Shown piece by piece: positions 1 through 13,182 of a stretch of 64,000 nucleotides of DNA. Source of the stretch: Clavelina lepadiformis (Eukaryota; Chordata; Ascidiacea; Aplousobranchia; Clavelinidae); the NCBI RefSeq assembly GCF_947623445.1, contig NC_135241.1:20958501-21022500 (forward strand), given 5' to 3'. Position 1 is the first letter of the stretch; every line of letters begins with the position of its first letter. The notes under the pieces were generated by a model. It worked only from the letters and a program-made list of their open reading frames with translations. It did not search any database and had not been told where the DNA came from. A program made the translations under genes and the position numbers.

Positions 1-8
1 ATCTAGTT

Positions 9-331
9 CAGGGGTTCCCAACCGGTGGTACGCGGGAGCTTTCAGGTGGTACGCGAGCAGCTCTCCGTTGCATGCGATATACAGTATAGTAGTATAACAA
101 TTTAATTTTGAGTTGCTAAAATATGCGAACAACACTTTTATTTCTTTCCGTACTAAATTCTCTGCACTCAGTAAGCTACTTTTGTCGATCTTGCTCCCTG
201 CTGTCATTGTTATTAATACAATGCTGCTGTGCGAATATTGGATCAAATTAGTTGTTTTTAAAATAGTGGTACGTGTTGACAATCCGTGGTGGCTAAGTGG
301 TACGAGAACATAAAAAGGTTGGGAACCCCTG
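9..331. mobile_element. hAT-type MITE, complete, with perfect target duplication
   Basis: A 15-base perfect terminal inverted repeat, CAGGGGTTCCCAACC on the left and GGTTGGGAACCCCTG on the right, bounds a 323-bp non-coding element. It is flanked by an identical 8-base duplication ATCTAGTT (1-8 and 332-339). CAGGGGTTCCC ends with an 8-bp duplication are typical of hAT elements. No transposase is visible, so it is non-autonomous. The perfect ends and target duplication suggest a fairly recent insertion. Confidence 0.9.
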
Positions 332-672
332 ATCTAGTTCATTAGGTCTGAATTTTTCAGAGCATTGTATTTTCTTTTCGTGTCTATTGAAGTCCTTGGA
401 TTTTTAGTTGCATGTAGTATAGCTGGAGTGGATAGTACCGTCCATTACCAGATAACTGGTGTATAGAAGCCAGATAGCAGCAGCAAAACATCCTTGAACA
501 AATGGTCGTAGTTTTTCCACAAAGTAACCTAAATGATTAATCTTGCCGTAAATGATTGCCAAAATTTTTGCCCATCTACCAAAAAGTTGTCATTCAAGAG
601 TAATAACATCTCGTGGTTTTAAATTTTTAACTTTCCAGAAGCTCGGTTTCATTCAGTTGTATTATAATGCAG

Positions 673-1026
673 GTGAATAACTTCGTGACTGCCACGGCTG
701 GTGGCTCCTGGGGATCGTCATCAAGTGGAGGCAGCAATCGATTCATGTCAAGTGGAGCCGGCTCCACTGGAGGATTCATGTCACATCCTTCCCAGCGCCC
801 GAACATGGGAGGGATGCCAAATATGAACAGGATGACATCATCCGGAGCTACTGGCCAACAATGGAGTAATGCATCCTCTAGCAATGTTCCTGTCGGCACC
901 TCTTGGGCAAACAATGGCTCGCCCAATGTGGCCTGGTCCGGAGCCACTGGTGAAGACATGTCTCGCATCATGAGTCCAATCTACAACCTCCTTCCAGAGA
1001 ATCTTCTGGGAGGAGAGACAATGTAA
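673..1026 (+). CDS. Last exon of an unrecognised Gly/Ser/Met-rich protein
   Basis: An acceptor (TATAATGCAG) at 672 precedes an open frame of about 117 codons ending in TAA at 1024-1026. The segment is low-complexity and rich in Gly, Ser, Asn and Met. Isolated Trp residues recur in contexts such as GGSWGSS, QQWSN, TSWANN and VAWSG, and it ends LPENLLGGETM. Codons are regular and the antisense frame is less plausible. The rest of the gene lies left of the window or upstream of 673, and I see no convincing preceding exon here. Spaced Trp in a disordered tail can mark GW-type or endocytic-adaptor tails, but that is only an analogy. I do not recognise the protein. Confidence 0.55.
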   Translation: MNNFVTATAGGSWGSSSSGGSNRFMSSGAGSTGGFMSHPSQRPNMGGMPNMNRMTSSGATGQQWSNASSSNVPVGTSWANNGSPNVAWSGATGEDMSRIMSPIYNLLPENLLGGETM

Positions 1027-4000
1027 TAAGCGGATGGTCGCTCAACAAGCCGCTTGTAGACTTACTTGTTATATTCTTAGCGCTCGGTTGTGTTTCACAA
1101 TACGATGCTAGTCGTCCTCTGTTAACATATTTGACCCTAACGTGCTGTTTGGTCTTTTGCGTATATTGTATAATGTATATGTTTTAGATTGTTACGTTGC
1201 GCATTTACGGGCGTTCTGTGACTCCACAATTGATTGTGTGTTCTTTGCTCCTCCGCCGTTTACTTTATGATTTGTGAAAATACTGTTTTATGTTTTTGGA
1301 AGTTATATCCTACTTGTGGCTTCACGCCACGTTGTCACCATGCCTACTAACACACAAGCCAGGTCGCGTAAGCAATTTTTTTAAGCATGTTAGTTTGAAA
1401 CTCGTACTGTGTCGTTTGTTTCTTCCAGTTACGTACGAAGTGGGTGCTTTTATGCTAACGTATTTTTTTCACTGAGGCTACCCACACCGACTTGCTTATA
1501 GCTCAAGCGCCACACCATCAATGAACGAACAGCCTATGTATCGTTGTGTCATTTTTATGCCCATCTTGACTCTCGCCTATGCTGAACTTTGTAGCTCTTC
1601 ACCGGCTTGCTGAAGTGCCGCCATTTTAAATCGTCCTTTCTACCCTTTAGACTGCTGTACTGTGGTTATCTTTTAAATCAGCGTTTTAACTTTGACACTA
1701 TTTGTTGTTCGCCACTGATTAACACGTTGCAAAGTATTTCTTTCGGTTGGTTCATTTTTTTATTTATTAACTTTTTGCGCGTCAACGTTTTTAACCAGCT
1801 ACGGTATCATCGACACTTACCTATATACGATAGAAAACGTTGAAGTCGTTGCATCTTTTGCTTGATAAGATACTGTAGTACCTATTACTTTGTACGCGCA
1901 CCCTTTTGTGTTATTAACAGTATTTCTACGTCAAACGCACATTGACATCTTAAATAACGCGCACAGAGATATCTTTTAAACTCACTCGCTTGTTCAAATC
2001 GCGATATAACCTTGAAAGAAAAAGTCTGCAGTCTACGTCATTAACTTCGCCTTACTGCCGCGTCAAGGACGTTTTTAAAACTCCTTTATCTTTATTCTAA
2101 GCATTCGCCGCTGCTGAGCAGTTTAAGTGTAACCTCTCACTAACGACTGGCATGCAGCATCGTGTAAAACTTGTTCATTTTTCTTTAAAATACCGACGAA
2201 ATTTATAGTTGTAGAAGGTGTATAAAAGCGAGTCTGAATCGCATTTTGTTCATGTATTCTGTGCGTTGATTTTACTCGGGGTTATAAAATTCAAAATGAT
2301 TTAAATCCGCTGCCGCCTTTGCACATTTAAAATTCTGTAATACTTTCTCCGCTAAGCTCAAGTTATTCCTTAAGCACTGAGGTGGCGGTTTATTTGTTAA
2401 AAGGCTGAAATAGAAAAAAATTCAAAGCATTATTGTTTAATATCATTATCGGTTCATCATTATGTCTTATCACAATATATATAGATACCATTATCTGTAT
2501 TCCTGTCTTCAATCTACAGTGCTTAATCTGTCGAGACCCCTCTTGTGTCTCAAAATTGTCAGTGCACGACTATCGACCATGTCAATCGTCGCCTTTGTCA
2601 AAATTGATTTTTTGAATTTTACCGTTGTTTTTATTGCACGTGATGTCAAATGGAGAACAAACGCCAAAATTCTCTGGTTCTTGTAAATTAATTCCATTCA
2701 TTAAGTTATCGTTCCTTCAGTAACCACTAGTGCTGTTAAAGCTGCATCCGTTTATCTCGGTGCCCGTTCATTACGTGCTCTCCATATGACGTCACGTATA
2801 CGTCACCAGTGTCAGCAAGTCGGTGGGAGTTGTGTAGTGATGTCCATATTGCCGATATATGCTTCTACCTTGGTCCATACCACAAGCCTGTGCAATGTAT
2901 GGTTCGCTTTTGCTCAAGAGTTTGAGCGTTTCCCCGTTTTAACGGCCTTTATTGATAGTGACGTCATTTTATTACGCAACCGATGATGACGCCGGCAAAA
3001 TGGATCGCAAGATGAACATTTGCGTAAAGTCTTGCGAAAAAAATACAATGTGGCATTTTCGAATTTCGTTTGCGACCAAATGACAAAGATAGAGTCAGGC
3101 TGACAATCCCACAAAATCATCAAATGCAATTTTGCCCATTGTTCGCTTATAGTACAGTTGTCTTTGTTTTATGTCGTGAAAACATTATTGCTACTACTAC
3201 CTTATTAATTACGTTTTATAGGTGCGCTCAATGTTAGTTTTGTGGAAACGTCGGTGTTTCAGGTTCGGTTTTGTTTGTTTTTGGGAAGTTGAGTGCACTG
3301 CTTTCTCGTTGGTGTCTTTAAATGAATGGCCACGTAATGTGTTTTTCGCCGCCGAGTAATTGCAATTTATGGCCACTTTTAACCGCAAAAGTGACGAAGT
3401 GTTTCTTGGCTTTGATATATAAGTAGGCCGTGCTAGAGAGATTTGTCTTTACTGTTGCTACGCACACAAACACACGTACATCACTATTGTTACTACGATT
3501 ATTGCTATACAGTAGTAAAATCAATAGAACGCAAACCATTTGACCTGTACTTAATTTGCACATATTTTCCCTTTAATTTCTAAATCTTTAAGTCAGTCTT
3601 CACGTTGCTTGAAACAGCATTTAAAGGACCATTTAACTTGTCTATTGCCTTCTTCGAAATCATCTCAACGCAAAGAATTTTTTTCTACATTACCAACCGC
3701 TAGATCGCGCTGTTGATTACCACTTTGCAATTCTAATGTGTTCCCTCACAACACAACTTGTAACGTTTTAGCTTTGTGGTGTTCATGCCAATTTACCTTT
3801 TGGCCAGTGATTAGCTCAATCGCTTTTGACGAGGGCTCTTCACTCTAACCTCGGCAGCTGTTTGCATTTCTAAACCTTTCTGTTTTTTAATGTGAGATAG
3901 AACTCTAAATTAATTTTTAAATTAAATGAGTTCCTTTTGTTTTCTGTGATAATTTTTATATTTAAAAGCAGAGCGTTATCCTATAATGTGAGATTTGCTA

Positions 4001-5375
4001 TTAATTTTATTTATCCTTTTGCTGGTACCAGTGCTACAAGCTTCTCCTTTGCGGCCAAAATGATTGCCTACTTCTCCTTTGCAATTTGGCTGATATGTAA
4101 TTGTTTTTGGAATGACAATGAACTTTGTAAATTTCTGAAACGTCAATTTCTTATGTTGCTGTGCTATGCCGTCAAGTAATGGACCCCTTCTTAATAGTTG
4201 TTACTGTATTAGATTTAGATGACCTGTCTTTTTTGTTTTCCTGTGACGACCACACCCAGTTTGTGTTTTTCCGTTTTTGATTTTATGCCTGTAGCGTTTT
4301 TGCCTCCAATCACTTACCGCTAGAGTGCGCAAAGCAAACAGTCGCAAAGAAAAGAGCCCAACAACCTAAAGTTTTTCAAACGATTTTCGTGTTTTGTCGT
4401 CATTGTTGATGTTGTTATTACCATTATTTTGTTTCCGTTTGGCAAGTGTACGTTGTACCCGTTTTACTACTATTTTCTCTAGCGCCAACGTGCGAGTGTA
4501 GAATTTTGCGTGCGTGACTCCCCCTCGTGCTTGCTGTGCATCGAAAATTTTGATTCTGCTCTCCACGACTTTGTATTTTTCAAGTGCTTTTAACGCGGTT
4601 TCCTTTTATCGCCAATCTTATTATTCTTATTATCACGATTATTACAAGTCGTCTGCGTTGCATTCACCCGATCAACCATGTCCTAGTTGTGAAATACGAG
4701 GTCCAGCGGTTGGTTGCCGGTCTCACAGAAAACCAGACTGTAAGGAACTTAATCTAAGAACACAATGTGTTTTTATTGCATTCGAAATTTCTTTATTCAA
4801 AGGAAGGAAAGCAGATATCTTGAAACGACAAACGACGCCATAAAACCAGTTGTTAAAGAAAAGTCCGGGCTCGGAATGATCGCTGCAATACTGTATACTA
4901 GCTTGCAGCTCTTGACTTTGCGAAACAGTCACAGTCGGAGAGCCTTCGGAAATGTCGGCCACTTGTTCGATTTTCAAGAGTGACCCGAATAATTAGTGCT
5001 GCCACTTATAGGTGCTTAACATAGGCTATTTCTTCTATTTAATAATTTTGTCCTTTACGAAGAATGTTTTAGACTATAGGTTATGCCAAAAATATAACAG
5101 CAATTTAATTACGGTTTATTTGGCACACTTTGACCAGCAGTAATCCCAAAAAAGCTTTTTCGTACAAGTATTACTTTAAGGAAAAGTAACGTTACGACTA
5201 AGATGCGCTGGTTAAAGTAAAAATTCTTACACAACAAATATCCTGAGGTTATAATTGTTGCGTATGGCAAAGCACGACACAATTTTCAATATAAGTTAGC
5301 ATTCTGGTCGCTAAACTTATGCACGTATTACAGAATAGTCCATTTTCTTTCTTCGAGATGGCTTTATGATCTGTC
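1027..5375. other. Gene-free, T-rich on the plus strand; possible long 3' UTR
   Basis: No coding exon, transposon end or tandem array is convincing here. The plus strand is T-rich and G-poor across most of the stretch, as expected of a 3' UTR continuing from the exon that ends at 1026. I could not find a clear poly(A) site to fix its end. Short open frames (for example 4514-4843) lack splice context and codon regularity. Confidence 0.4.
5115..5120 (-). terminator. Candidate poly(A) signal for the SDR gene
   Basis: AATAAA on the minus strand, about 255 bases past the stop codon of the SDR gene at 5376. This is the first canonical signal I see downstream. Confidence 0.4.
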
Positions 5376-7964
5376 TTAAATTGATGTACAAGTCTGGAGA
5401 CTCTTTTCTAGAGCAACGGCGATTACATTCTCGCTATACGACCACAAATCGGTCGCAAGTTTGCGATCAAACGCGTTCGGGCAGGATTTGCTCGGACGAC
5501 AAGATACAAAATATCCGCCACTTTGCTTTTCCAATCCCCGCGCAATCGCCAAATGTATCTGAGTTTGAGCGCCCTCTTCTGGGAGGTAGAGGAACAGATA
5601 AAAGAAGGGAAAGGCAACCAGTTTTAAAAAGAACGGAAAATCACGGAAAAGCGCGGTAAATGTCCAACCTAAACAAAAGAAAAGTGCTATACTGTAGGTC
5701 CCATAATACATAAGATATTCTTCACGGTTTTGAACCGCTTATGTTATAATAGAAGTAAGTTTAAATACAAAGAATAAGTTATACGTATAAAGACGCAATC
5801 CTGTGGTTCTCCAAGTTGGTTCGGTGAAGGTTTGCCAAAGATTCAGCAAGAAAATTAAAAATATTACTGCAATCATGTATTAGTATAGCATAAAAATTTA
5901 CAATAATTCAATCACCTATATTTACAATGATTCAATCACCTATTGCTAAGTTACAACATGTGTATAGTTGGCCAAGTTGTGATAAGCGAAAATTATTGCA
6001 GTAAGTTACTACAATTTATTTACTGAAAAATTTACGTTATGTTTCGCAGTTTCTTTTTAAAGTTTAAGCAATCTTGAAGGACTTCACCGCGTTAAACCAT
6101 TTAGAAACCACAGGCACAGGCAAGCATATTGCCACTCATGAGTTTTGTAAAGTAGGTTAAAGATTTTATATCAATGAGAACATTCGTTACACCACGAGAG
6201 TAAGTTACAAAATTATTCTTGCCTGGATGGGCGACGTATGTCGTAATCCTGTTATTTTTCTCCCGTCTATGCAATTCCTTGGCAAACAAGACGTTGGCCA
6301 GCTTGCTTCTAGAGTAAGCTTGAAATTGAGATCTCACCGAGCACCCATCCAACTCGTGCAGGGTGCCGAAGTCTATGTTACCCCACAAATGTGCGACCGA
6401 AGACACAAAAACGACCCGCGCTGACCCCGACCTTCTAAAAAGTGTTTCAATTTATTTTATCTATAACCCACAAAGCAAAAATAAATACAAAAAACGGGTT
6501 ATACATACTCGGCTCTCTACCATTTTGCATACCCACGGGGTTTGGCCGACATTTTGTTCGTACCTGAGTAAGTCGAGTAGCTGGGTAGTAAAAAGAAAAG
6601 GTCCTAAATGATTAACTCCGAATATATTGGGTAAACCGTCCTTTGTTGCGCCGACTCCGTGTCCTACGCCTTGAAGGAGTGGCATTTTGGAAGTTACAAA
6701 AACCAATAGTTTAAATCATTATTTTCAGAAATTATAAATAAACTTATAACGAAAAGAAAAAAGTTAAAGACTGAATGTCTAATGTTAAACACTTCTTTGT
6801 GAAAAAATAACACAATTTACAAATATTGACTAATATAGGCTTTACCTGCATTATTGACAAGAATATCTATTTTAGTTGTAATCTTTTTAATTTCGTCCGA
6901 ACACCGTTTGACCGATCTTAGATTTCTGAAGTCGAGATACAAAATTTTCACCTTTTTATTCCCGGTTTTCTTGAAAATTTCGTTTGCAACTTTTTCGCCT
7001 AAATTCAACATATATAATTGCTTACTTGAAGCTATACACAATTCAGTGACTGATAAGCAGTGAAGCATGACATAATTAACCTGGTTAAAAAGGAGTTGAT
7101 TTACGCAAATTAATTTGCGGCGGGTTAACTTTAACTTTTAAATTATAAATGTATTACCTTTTTTAAGATCCCTGCAAGGAAGAATTATTTCTGCACCCAG
7201 GTTTGCGAGCTTAATCGCTGTTACTTTTCCAACTCCGTCACTGCCACCTAAAGGTGAATAAGAAGTGACATCAAAACATACGAGTTCAACAAACCGTTAA
7301 TTTATTGTAAATAAAATCAAATAAGATAATCAAAACATATTCATTTCGGCTAATATTTTAATTCCGTTCAATACTCAGATCATTTTATTTCAGTTTTTGA
7401 ATTTGATCTTGTAAAATGTTTTAACCGCTTTATGATTAAAAAAGCGTACAAGGAAAAACTTTGCAAGTGAAACATACCTTGCTAGCAACGTAACAATTTA
7501 GCCAATCGCTAAAATAAATATTCAATTTTAGTATTAGTGTATTATAATCAACAGGACCTCTAAAAACATTCTAAGAACAAAAATACCACCTACAAAACGA
7601 AATGTATTTTTCATTACGTACATTTATATCCGACAAAGTTCTCCATTTATAAAGCGATTACTTTCACTTTTTCTGTGGTATACTGCCGTACTCTGTTACC
7701 TGTAATAACAACTACTTTTTCATCCAGTCTTGTCTGGCATTTGCAGTAAGGTTTCGGTGCCAGGACGACAAGAAATATATAAGCCCAAAGGCAAATTCCA
7801 GTCCAGAATATGGTGGAGCTATTCATGAGTATAACGGAGAAGCTGTCCATCACAGCTTCCTCCGCTCCGAAATTCATGGTCCCAGAATTGTGGTGAAGCA
7901 GAGAAAATGAGTCCATGTCTGAAATATTGCTCATTTCGAAGCCTTTCGACAGGTTCGTCATCAT
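5376..7964 (-). CDS. Retinol-dehydrogenase-like short-chain dehydrogenase/reductase (RDH11-14 type)
   Basis: Exons on the minus strand: 7964-7700, 7247-7158, 6998-6846, 6669-6564, 6434-6223 and 5668-5376. They join in frame to 372 codons plus a stop. The protein is probably an NAD(P)H-dependent oxidoreductase on retinoid or lipid carbonyls, anchored in the ER by a hydrophobic N-terminal segment (about residues 51-72). The cofactor motif TGGSDGVG is at about 88-95. NNAG is at 167-170, the catalytic Ser in VSS near 217, and the YSRSK catalytic Tyr/Lys at 245/249. The C-terminal PEEGAQT segment followed by an SGGYF segment is typical of the RDH11-14 group. All junctions are GT-AG except the fifth intron, which uses a GC donor (CCAG|GCAAGA). 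Several in-frame Met codons lie near the N-terminus, so the start is uncertain; an inner Met would give a length nearer the family's ~320. Confidence 0.88.
5896..5943. repeat. Two tandem 24-bp repeats in the last SDR intron
   Basis: ATTTACAATAATTCAATCAC and the following four bases are repeated once in direct tandem, with a single difference. This is a local duplication with no visible function. Confidence 0.8.
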
Positions 7965-10900
7965 ATTAGCAAACTGTTGTCAGCAGATGGCCAAACAAAC
8001 GATCGAGATCTAAAATTTGGAAGTGTATTATTATTAACAGAACGTCATAGGCTATATATGTTCTTTCTCTTTTAATTTTCTTCATTGTAATAGTTTGCTT
8101 ATAAAAGCTTTATGACCGCATAAAACGTTTATTACTGCGTCAAGTTTCAAAAACCTTTCACAACCAGTTAACCAAAAATGTTATAAAATTAAACGTTTTT
8201 CCGTCAATACATCTATATATATATATACATATATAGGCCTATATACCATATAAATGGCCTATATAAAGAAGCAAGCAAGATCAGCTGCACCAAAAATCAC
8301 AAACAAGACTGGCAAAAATCCTACGCATTTACAAATATTTCAAACGATTTCATATCTTAAAAATTATATGCAGCGATACGTTCCGTTCTCATCAAAGTTA
8401 TAAATGACGTGTACCTGATGGCTCTTATCCGACATATGTAGCCCTATAGTGGGCGTGCGTTTTAACAAACAATTTCTTTTTTCTGTATTTGCGTGCACTC
8501 TAATGTTTTACGATTTTCTATCGTAAAATGCAAAAAAATCTCCCGGTCTTTTAACGAATCACAAAAACAGAATTCGTCCACTCATTCCGTAGCGTGAGAG
8601 AGTCGGTCGTAAAGTGCATGCAATTTTTTTCTCACGAAATACTACTCTCTCGTTCTGGTCGTATTATCGTTATAACACGGTGTCTTTTATTCGAGCGCAC
8701 GATTAATGGGTTGAAAAATCCTTTACTACAGTTCGATTGACCATAATTGAATATTTGCATTCTTCATACAACAAAAGCAAAGTAGGATTTTATCTCTGTC
8801 GGACCAGTTCAACAAAAAGGAAAGTATCACATATTTATAAAGTTTATTATACATCATTGCTGGGAATGTTAAGTCTAACTTCGTGCGCATATTCACTCTA
8901 AAATAAGCCATTGTTATTATCGTTTTACGCAGGGTCAGTTGCATCTAAACTTGTCCTTGTTTCAACTTCGAGATTCATTAAATTAAGTTTTATCAGATTA
9001 TCCGCTCTAGAACGTCAACGGATGCACGCGGGGTCGGGTTTCGTTTTCCCCATGCTTGTCATCAGTGTACGCAATTTCAACTTTGTCAAGTCTCTTTATC
9101 TTGCGGTTTTCTTGTTAATTCGGCAGCAATTCATTTTGGGTGAGTATCAAGTTAAAAGAAAAAGCTGTAGGTTAGAAATTCAATCAAGGCGGTGCGTTTG
9201 ATGCACTGCAGGCGTAATGGGTAGCGTGTGAGAGCTATAGGTTCATTAGAGACAGGCTCCTGCACACGGTATTGTATTGTTGTTATCGTCGTCAGAAGCC
9301 GTTGTCGGTAAACAAACTTATCATTCCAACGCTACCAGCTAGGTTTTGTTTTAACCTAAAATCGAAAAGCGCCACCACGTGCCTTTCGCAGGCCGAGAAA
9401 TGAGTCACACACCGCGGGCAATCTAGCCCCGCTCTTGAGTAAATTACTCTCCATGCAGTCACGCGAACTTCGGACTATAAACAACACTCTACTCGCACGC
9501 GAGAGGTTATAAATCTGCATCGCTGTAGGCGGATGGAAAACTGCTGAAGTCTTGACAATAATTACGGCGTTTCATAAGGAATTTAAGCCTTTCAACTATT
9601 TTGATTTTTTCTTTATTCTTTTTGACATTTAAAGCTATTATGATGAAACTTCGGGAATTCCTTGATTATCTTTCAATTTATGTCGGGATTAGTTGAGATG
9701 TCCGTGCTAAGACCAATTTAAGTGACTCGTAAACATTTTCCACGAAGGTGATTTTTCTAGCAGACTTGACGAAAAATATCGTGTTGCTAGTAATATCTTT
9801 CGCACAAAAATTATTTCCACGGCGTGAAAAATCAAGCAAACTTCTGGGAACTTTATGGCGGCCGACCTTTTACTAAGCCGACTTCTTTTGACAAGCGTCA
9901 ATGACGCGACAACGAGCGTTTGAAAAATAATTGTTTCATCGCGTGTGGTTGGGACTCCATTGCCGTCAAACATGAACCACTCGCGTGCGACTGGCCAGGA
10001 ATCTGATACGCTTATATCGGCTTTGAAAGGGGCTAAGCGAAAGCTTAAAGATTGATTGAAAAGACCAAAATACTTCTAAACGCGTAAACGCATGAAAATT
10101 GCCCTGAACAATTTTGAAAAGGAATGTCTTGGCACTTTTTCAGTGATGTTTATTCTGACTTGTCAAGGTCTTCGTTCAAAATTCTATCGGTGAAAGGGAC
10201 TCATTTGTAAGTATATACTCAAGTAAGTATGAAAGTATAGATTGAAATCATCATGTTGTGTTAAATTCGTGCAAGTTTGTAAATCACCGTTAAATGGATC
10301 CCGGATAATGGAAAATAAGTAAATCTTATTCGATCTCTATTTGCGTTTTATAATAAAAAACTATTCAGATTAGTTTTTGGAATGAATTTTGTTCAATTAA
10401 TTTTGCTCACTAAGTTTGAAAACATCGTGAATAAGCCTCGATACCAGTTCGAAAATCTTTATCTTTATCATCTTTAAACTATGTGATGATTTTGTCATTA
10501 AAACACTGTAAAATTTGGCATTAACTGTCTTAGGAGATCCGTCGAAAATTGCATAAAAAGAATTATTGATAATTGAATAATTTTTGGCCACAAAATCGAG
10601 CGCCAACCGCATTGCCGCTGTATTTCAAATCGCAAAATAGCTTTAACAGTTTCTCACGCAATGGATGGTCTGGCGCTTTCCTATCGCACGCGATTCTTCT
10701 CTTGTGGCACGCGACGGTCGATGGCCGACCGACCATTCATACATTTTACGCTACTACGACACCACAACGCCGTACACGCTGACCTGTCGGAGCACGCAAT
10801 CCTGTAACACTACATGCGTGTTTGGCTAGATAAGATAAGATGAAAGACCTTTGTATTTGTTGCGGGAACGTAGTAGTAGTTGGGGGGGCGTGACGGTGCC

Positions 10901-12843
10901 CGACAAAACGGGGTCGCCTGGTCTCTTTGACTCAAAGACAACTTTGACGACTCTCGGCGTTAATGAGGCAGCTTTGAAAAGTAAAAGCTGTCAACAATAG
11001 CTAGTCCACTCGTGCGATGACGTAACATGTTTGTCGTCTTTTTGAAAATGGGTCTGTAAAAAATAGAGTGAATCAAAAAACTGTCTATGTAAAAATAAAA
11101 TTTCCAAACAAACAAGAAGTAAACTGTTTATGAGCACGAATGATATATTAAATGAATGAGACATTGTATGTTGCCATCGTAGACATCAAAACAAATGCGG
11201 ATGATTTTTAAAGCTCTTCATGAATCAGAGATCCAAAATACCACGCCTTTCACGTTTTTTTCATTTAATTGATAAACCGACATTAAAAACACTTAAAAGT
11301 AATAAAATAAAACATATAATAACGTGTGTGGCATTTAAAAATGTTTTTGCTAAAGTATAGTCGATAAAGTTCAACTTCGGATAATGACCTTGTTAATCTG
11401 TCAGAATACTTCCGCAAGTGTGAATTCTTACGAGCTCTAAAACGTATTTTGAACTATTTCATTACATTTCGTCAACTTCACCTGAGGGACGGTGAAAAAC
11501 GTCTTGGAAAATTCATAAAACCCATCTTATATTGGTTCGCGGTTAAGCCCATCGACTGACAGTAAGAATAGCAAATATAGCTTTTAATAAAGTGATTTGT
11601 ACAGTTTAAATTGGTGAGAAAATGTTTGACCTGTAGTGCTCAAAATGTTCGGTGCTAATTATACGCTGCAGCTAATAATAACCTGATGGTAAAATTTTAA
11701 AATTAAAGTTTTTGACAAGATCGCACAAATAATAACTTTAGATTTAAATTTACGCGAAATGACGCCACTTTGACCAATTTATCGCCCTTCACGAATCTGC
11801 AAGGTTTCCTTTGTGGATTCTGCGAAAGGTTTTAAGTGGAAGAGATTCAGATGTTGTACTTACATGCTCTCAAGCGCAGATTTTTAGACACGCCCGTGAC
11901 GTATGAATTGTCGTCGTGATCAGCTGACAGTCACGATGTTCAACGGAGCGTGAAGCGAGATAAAGGCGTGAGTCGTTTGAAATTTGAGAAATTAGATCAA
12001 GAAACACGGCTGAAGGAAATATAGTAAATGTCAGTTAAGAACTTTCAACGGTCATGTAGAATTGATCCAAATATCAAATTTCTTGAAATGAATTACCGTA
12101 AAGTTCAACTATGGCAATTTTATTCATCGAACACTTTATTTGGAAGTTAATTTCATTAAATTTTTTTTTAATGCTAGAAAAGAAAAGACGGACTATGTCT
12201 GTGTTTACCAAATCGGCATTCGAAACGCTGTAGTTGGTTTTCATGTCAAAACCAACGCCTCAATTGACCGCAAAAAATAATAGTCTTTCCTTTAAACTTC
12301 TACACGCTGCTCTTTTTATTAGCATACTCAGCCAGATTTTTCTTGCAATGATCAACATATGCTAAGCATGATAACTAATAATGTTTATTCAGATGCATGC
12401 TATTACATATCATCATTTATGCAAATGCACATACTTATTTTCACATCTTTTTAAGTAAGTATTAATGTTGTTAACAACTGACAATTTGAGCATGTTAAGA
12501 TAAGTATGTTTTAAGGATAACTTGAGCTTTAAAATTGCAGAATGGTAACCATAACCCAGTCTCTATCGCCTAATTTCATATGCTTGTAAAATATCATATA
12601 AGCACTGAGCTTCCTCTGTTTTTAAGTTCAAAGTTAGGTACACGAATTTGGTGCATTTCATTAATAAATAAGTTGATGGTGATAACTTTGAAATTTTTGG
12701 TTTAACCTTGACGAAAAGTTAACAACACTAAGTGAGTTGTTTCTTAACACCGCTTAGCGGTAGAAAATTAAGACGATTCAATCCTTGTGGTGACGAAAAG
12801 ATTTTTTTATCAATACAGTACCGCATTCACCTTGATTCTAGAC
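7965..12843. other. Gene-free stretch with an AT palindrome near 8.2 kb
   Basis: I see no exon, RNA gene or complete element. A TATA-rich stretch with palindromic GGCCTATATA motifs lies at about 8213-8276. A perfect 9-base hairpin arm pair, TTTTACGAT/ATCGTAAAA, lies near 8508-8530. Twin GATAAGATAAG sites lie near 10829-10840, and an octamer-like ATGCAAAT occurs near 12420. Regulatory sites may be present, since the region is upstream of the leftward SDR gene. No element can be defined from this sequence alone. Confidence 0.4.
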
Positions 12844-13174
12844 CAGCGGTTCCCAAACTTTTCTAAAAATTTTGCCCGGCGGACCCTTTGCAATTATTTT
12901 GATATTTCGCGGTTCTATAAAAATCAAAGAATGCTATAGGAAAAAATGCAAAAACCACACCAATGAAAGAAAAAACTAACAAATACGGTAAGCGTTTAAT
13001 GGGATGGGTGCACTTGTTTTGCTGCAATTAACTCATCAATGTTTGGTTTTGGATAGCGCAACTCTCATGTCGTGTACTACATCCACCCTCTGAAACTGCT
13101 TTAAAGCTTTAAGGACTAATTCTTATTGCGGACCCTCTGAAACTGCTTTACGGACCCCAGTTTGGGAACCGCTG
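12844..13174. mobile_element. hAT-type MITE, complete, with perfect target duplication
   Basis: The ends CAGCGGTTCCCAAAC and GTTTGGGAACCGCTG are perfect 15-base inverted repeats. The 331-bp element is flanked by an identical 8-base duplication TTCTAGAC (12836-12843 and 13175-13182). The interior has GCGGACCC motifs near both ends, as in widespread hAT MITEs. It belongs to a different subfamily from the copy at 9-331, and it carries no coding sequence. Confidence 0.9.
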
Positions 13175-13182
13175 TTCTAGAC

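Noticed and set aside
1290-1843. Open frames 1290-1475 and 1607-1843 (plus)
   Set aside because: Short T-rich hydrophobic-looking frames in a gene-free region, without splice sites or homology.
4514-4983. Open frames of 72-109 codons on both strands
   Set aside because: No splice context, low codon regularity and mutually overlapping on opposite strands.
6101-6222. Read-through of SDR exon 5 past the HPG motif
   Set aside because: The extension has no family similarity and ends in a stop. Splicing from the GC donor to 5668 restores the family sequence.
8213-8276. TA-rich palindromic stretch as a transposon
   Set aside because: Simple TA repeat with GGCCTATATA echoes; no defined ends or target duplication.
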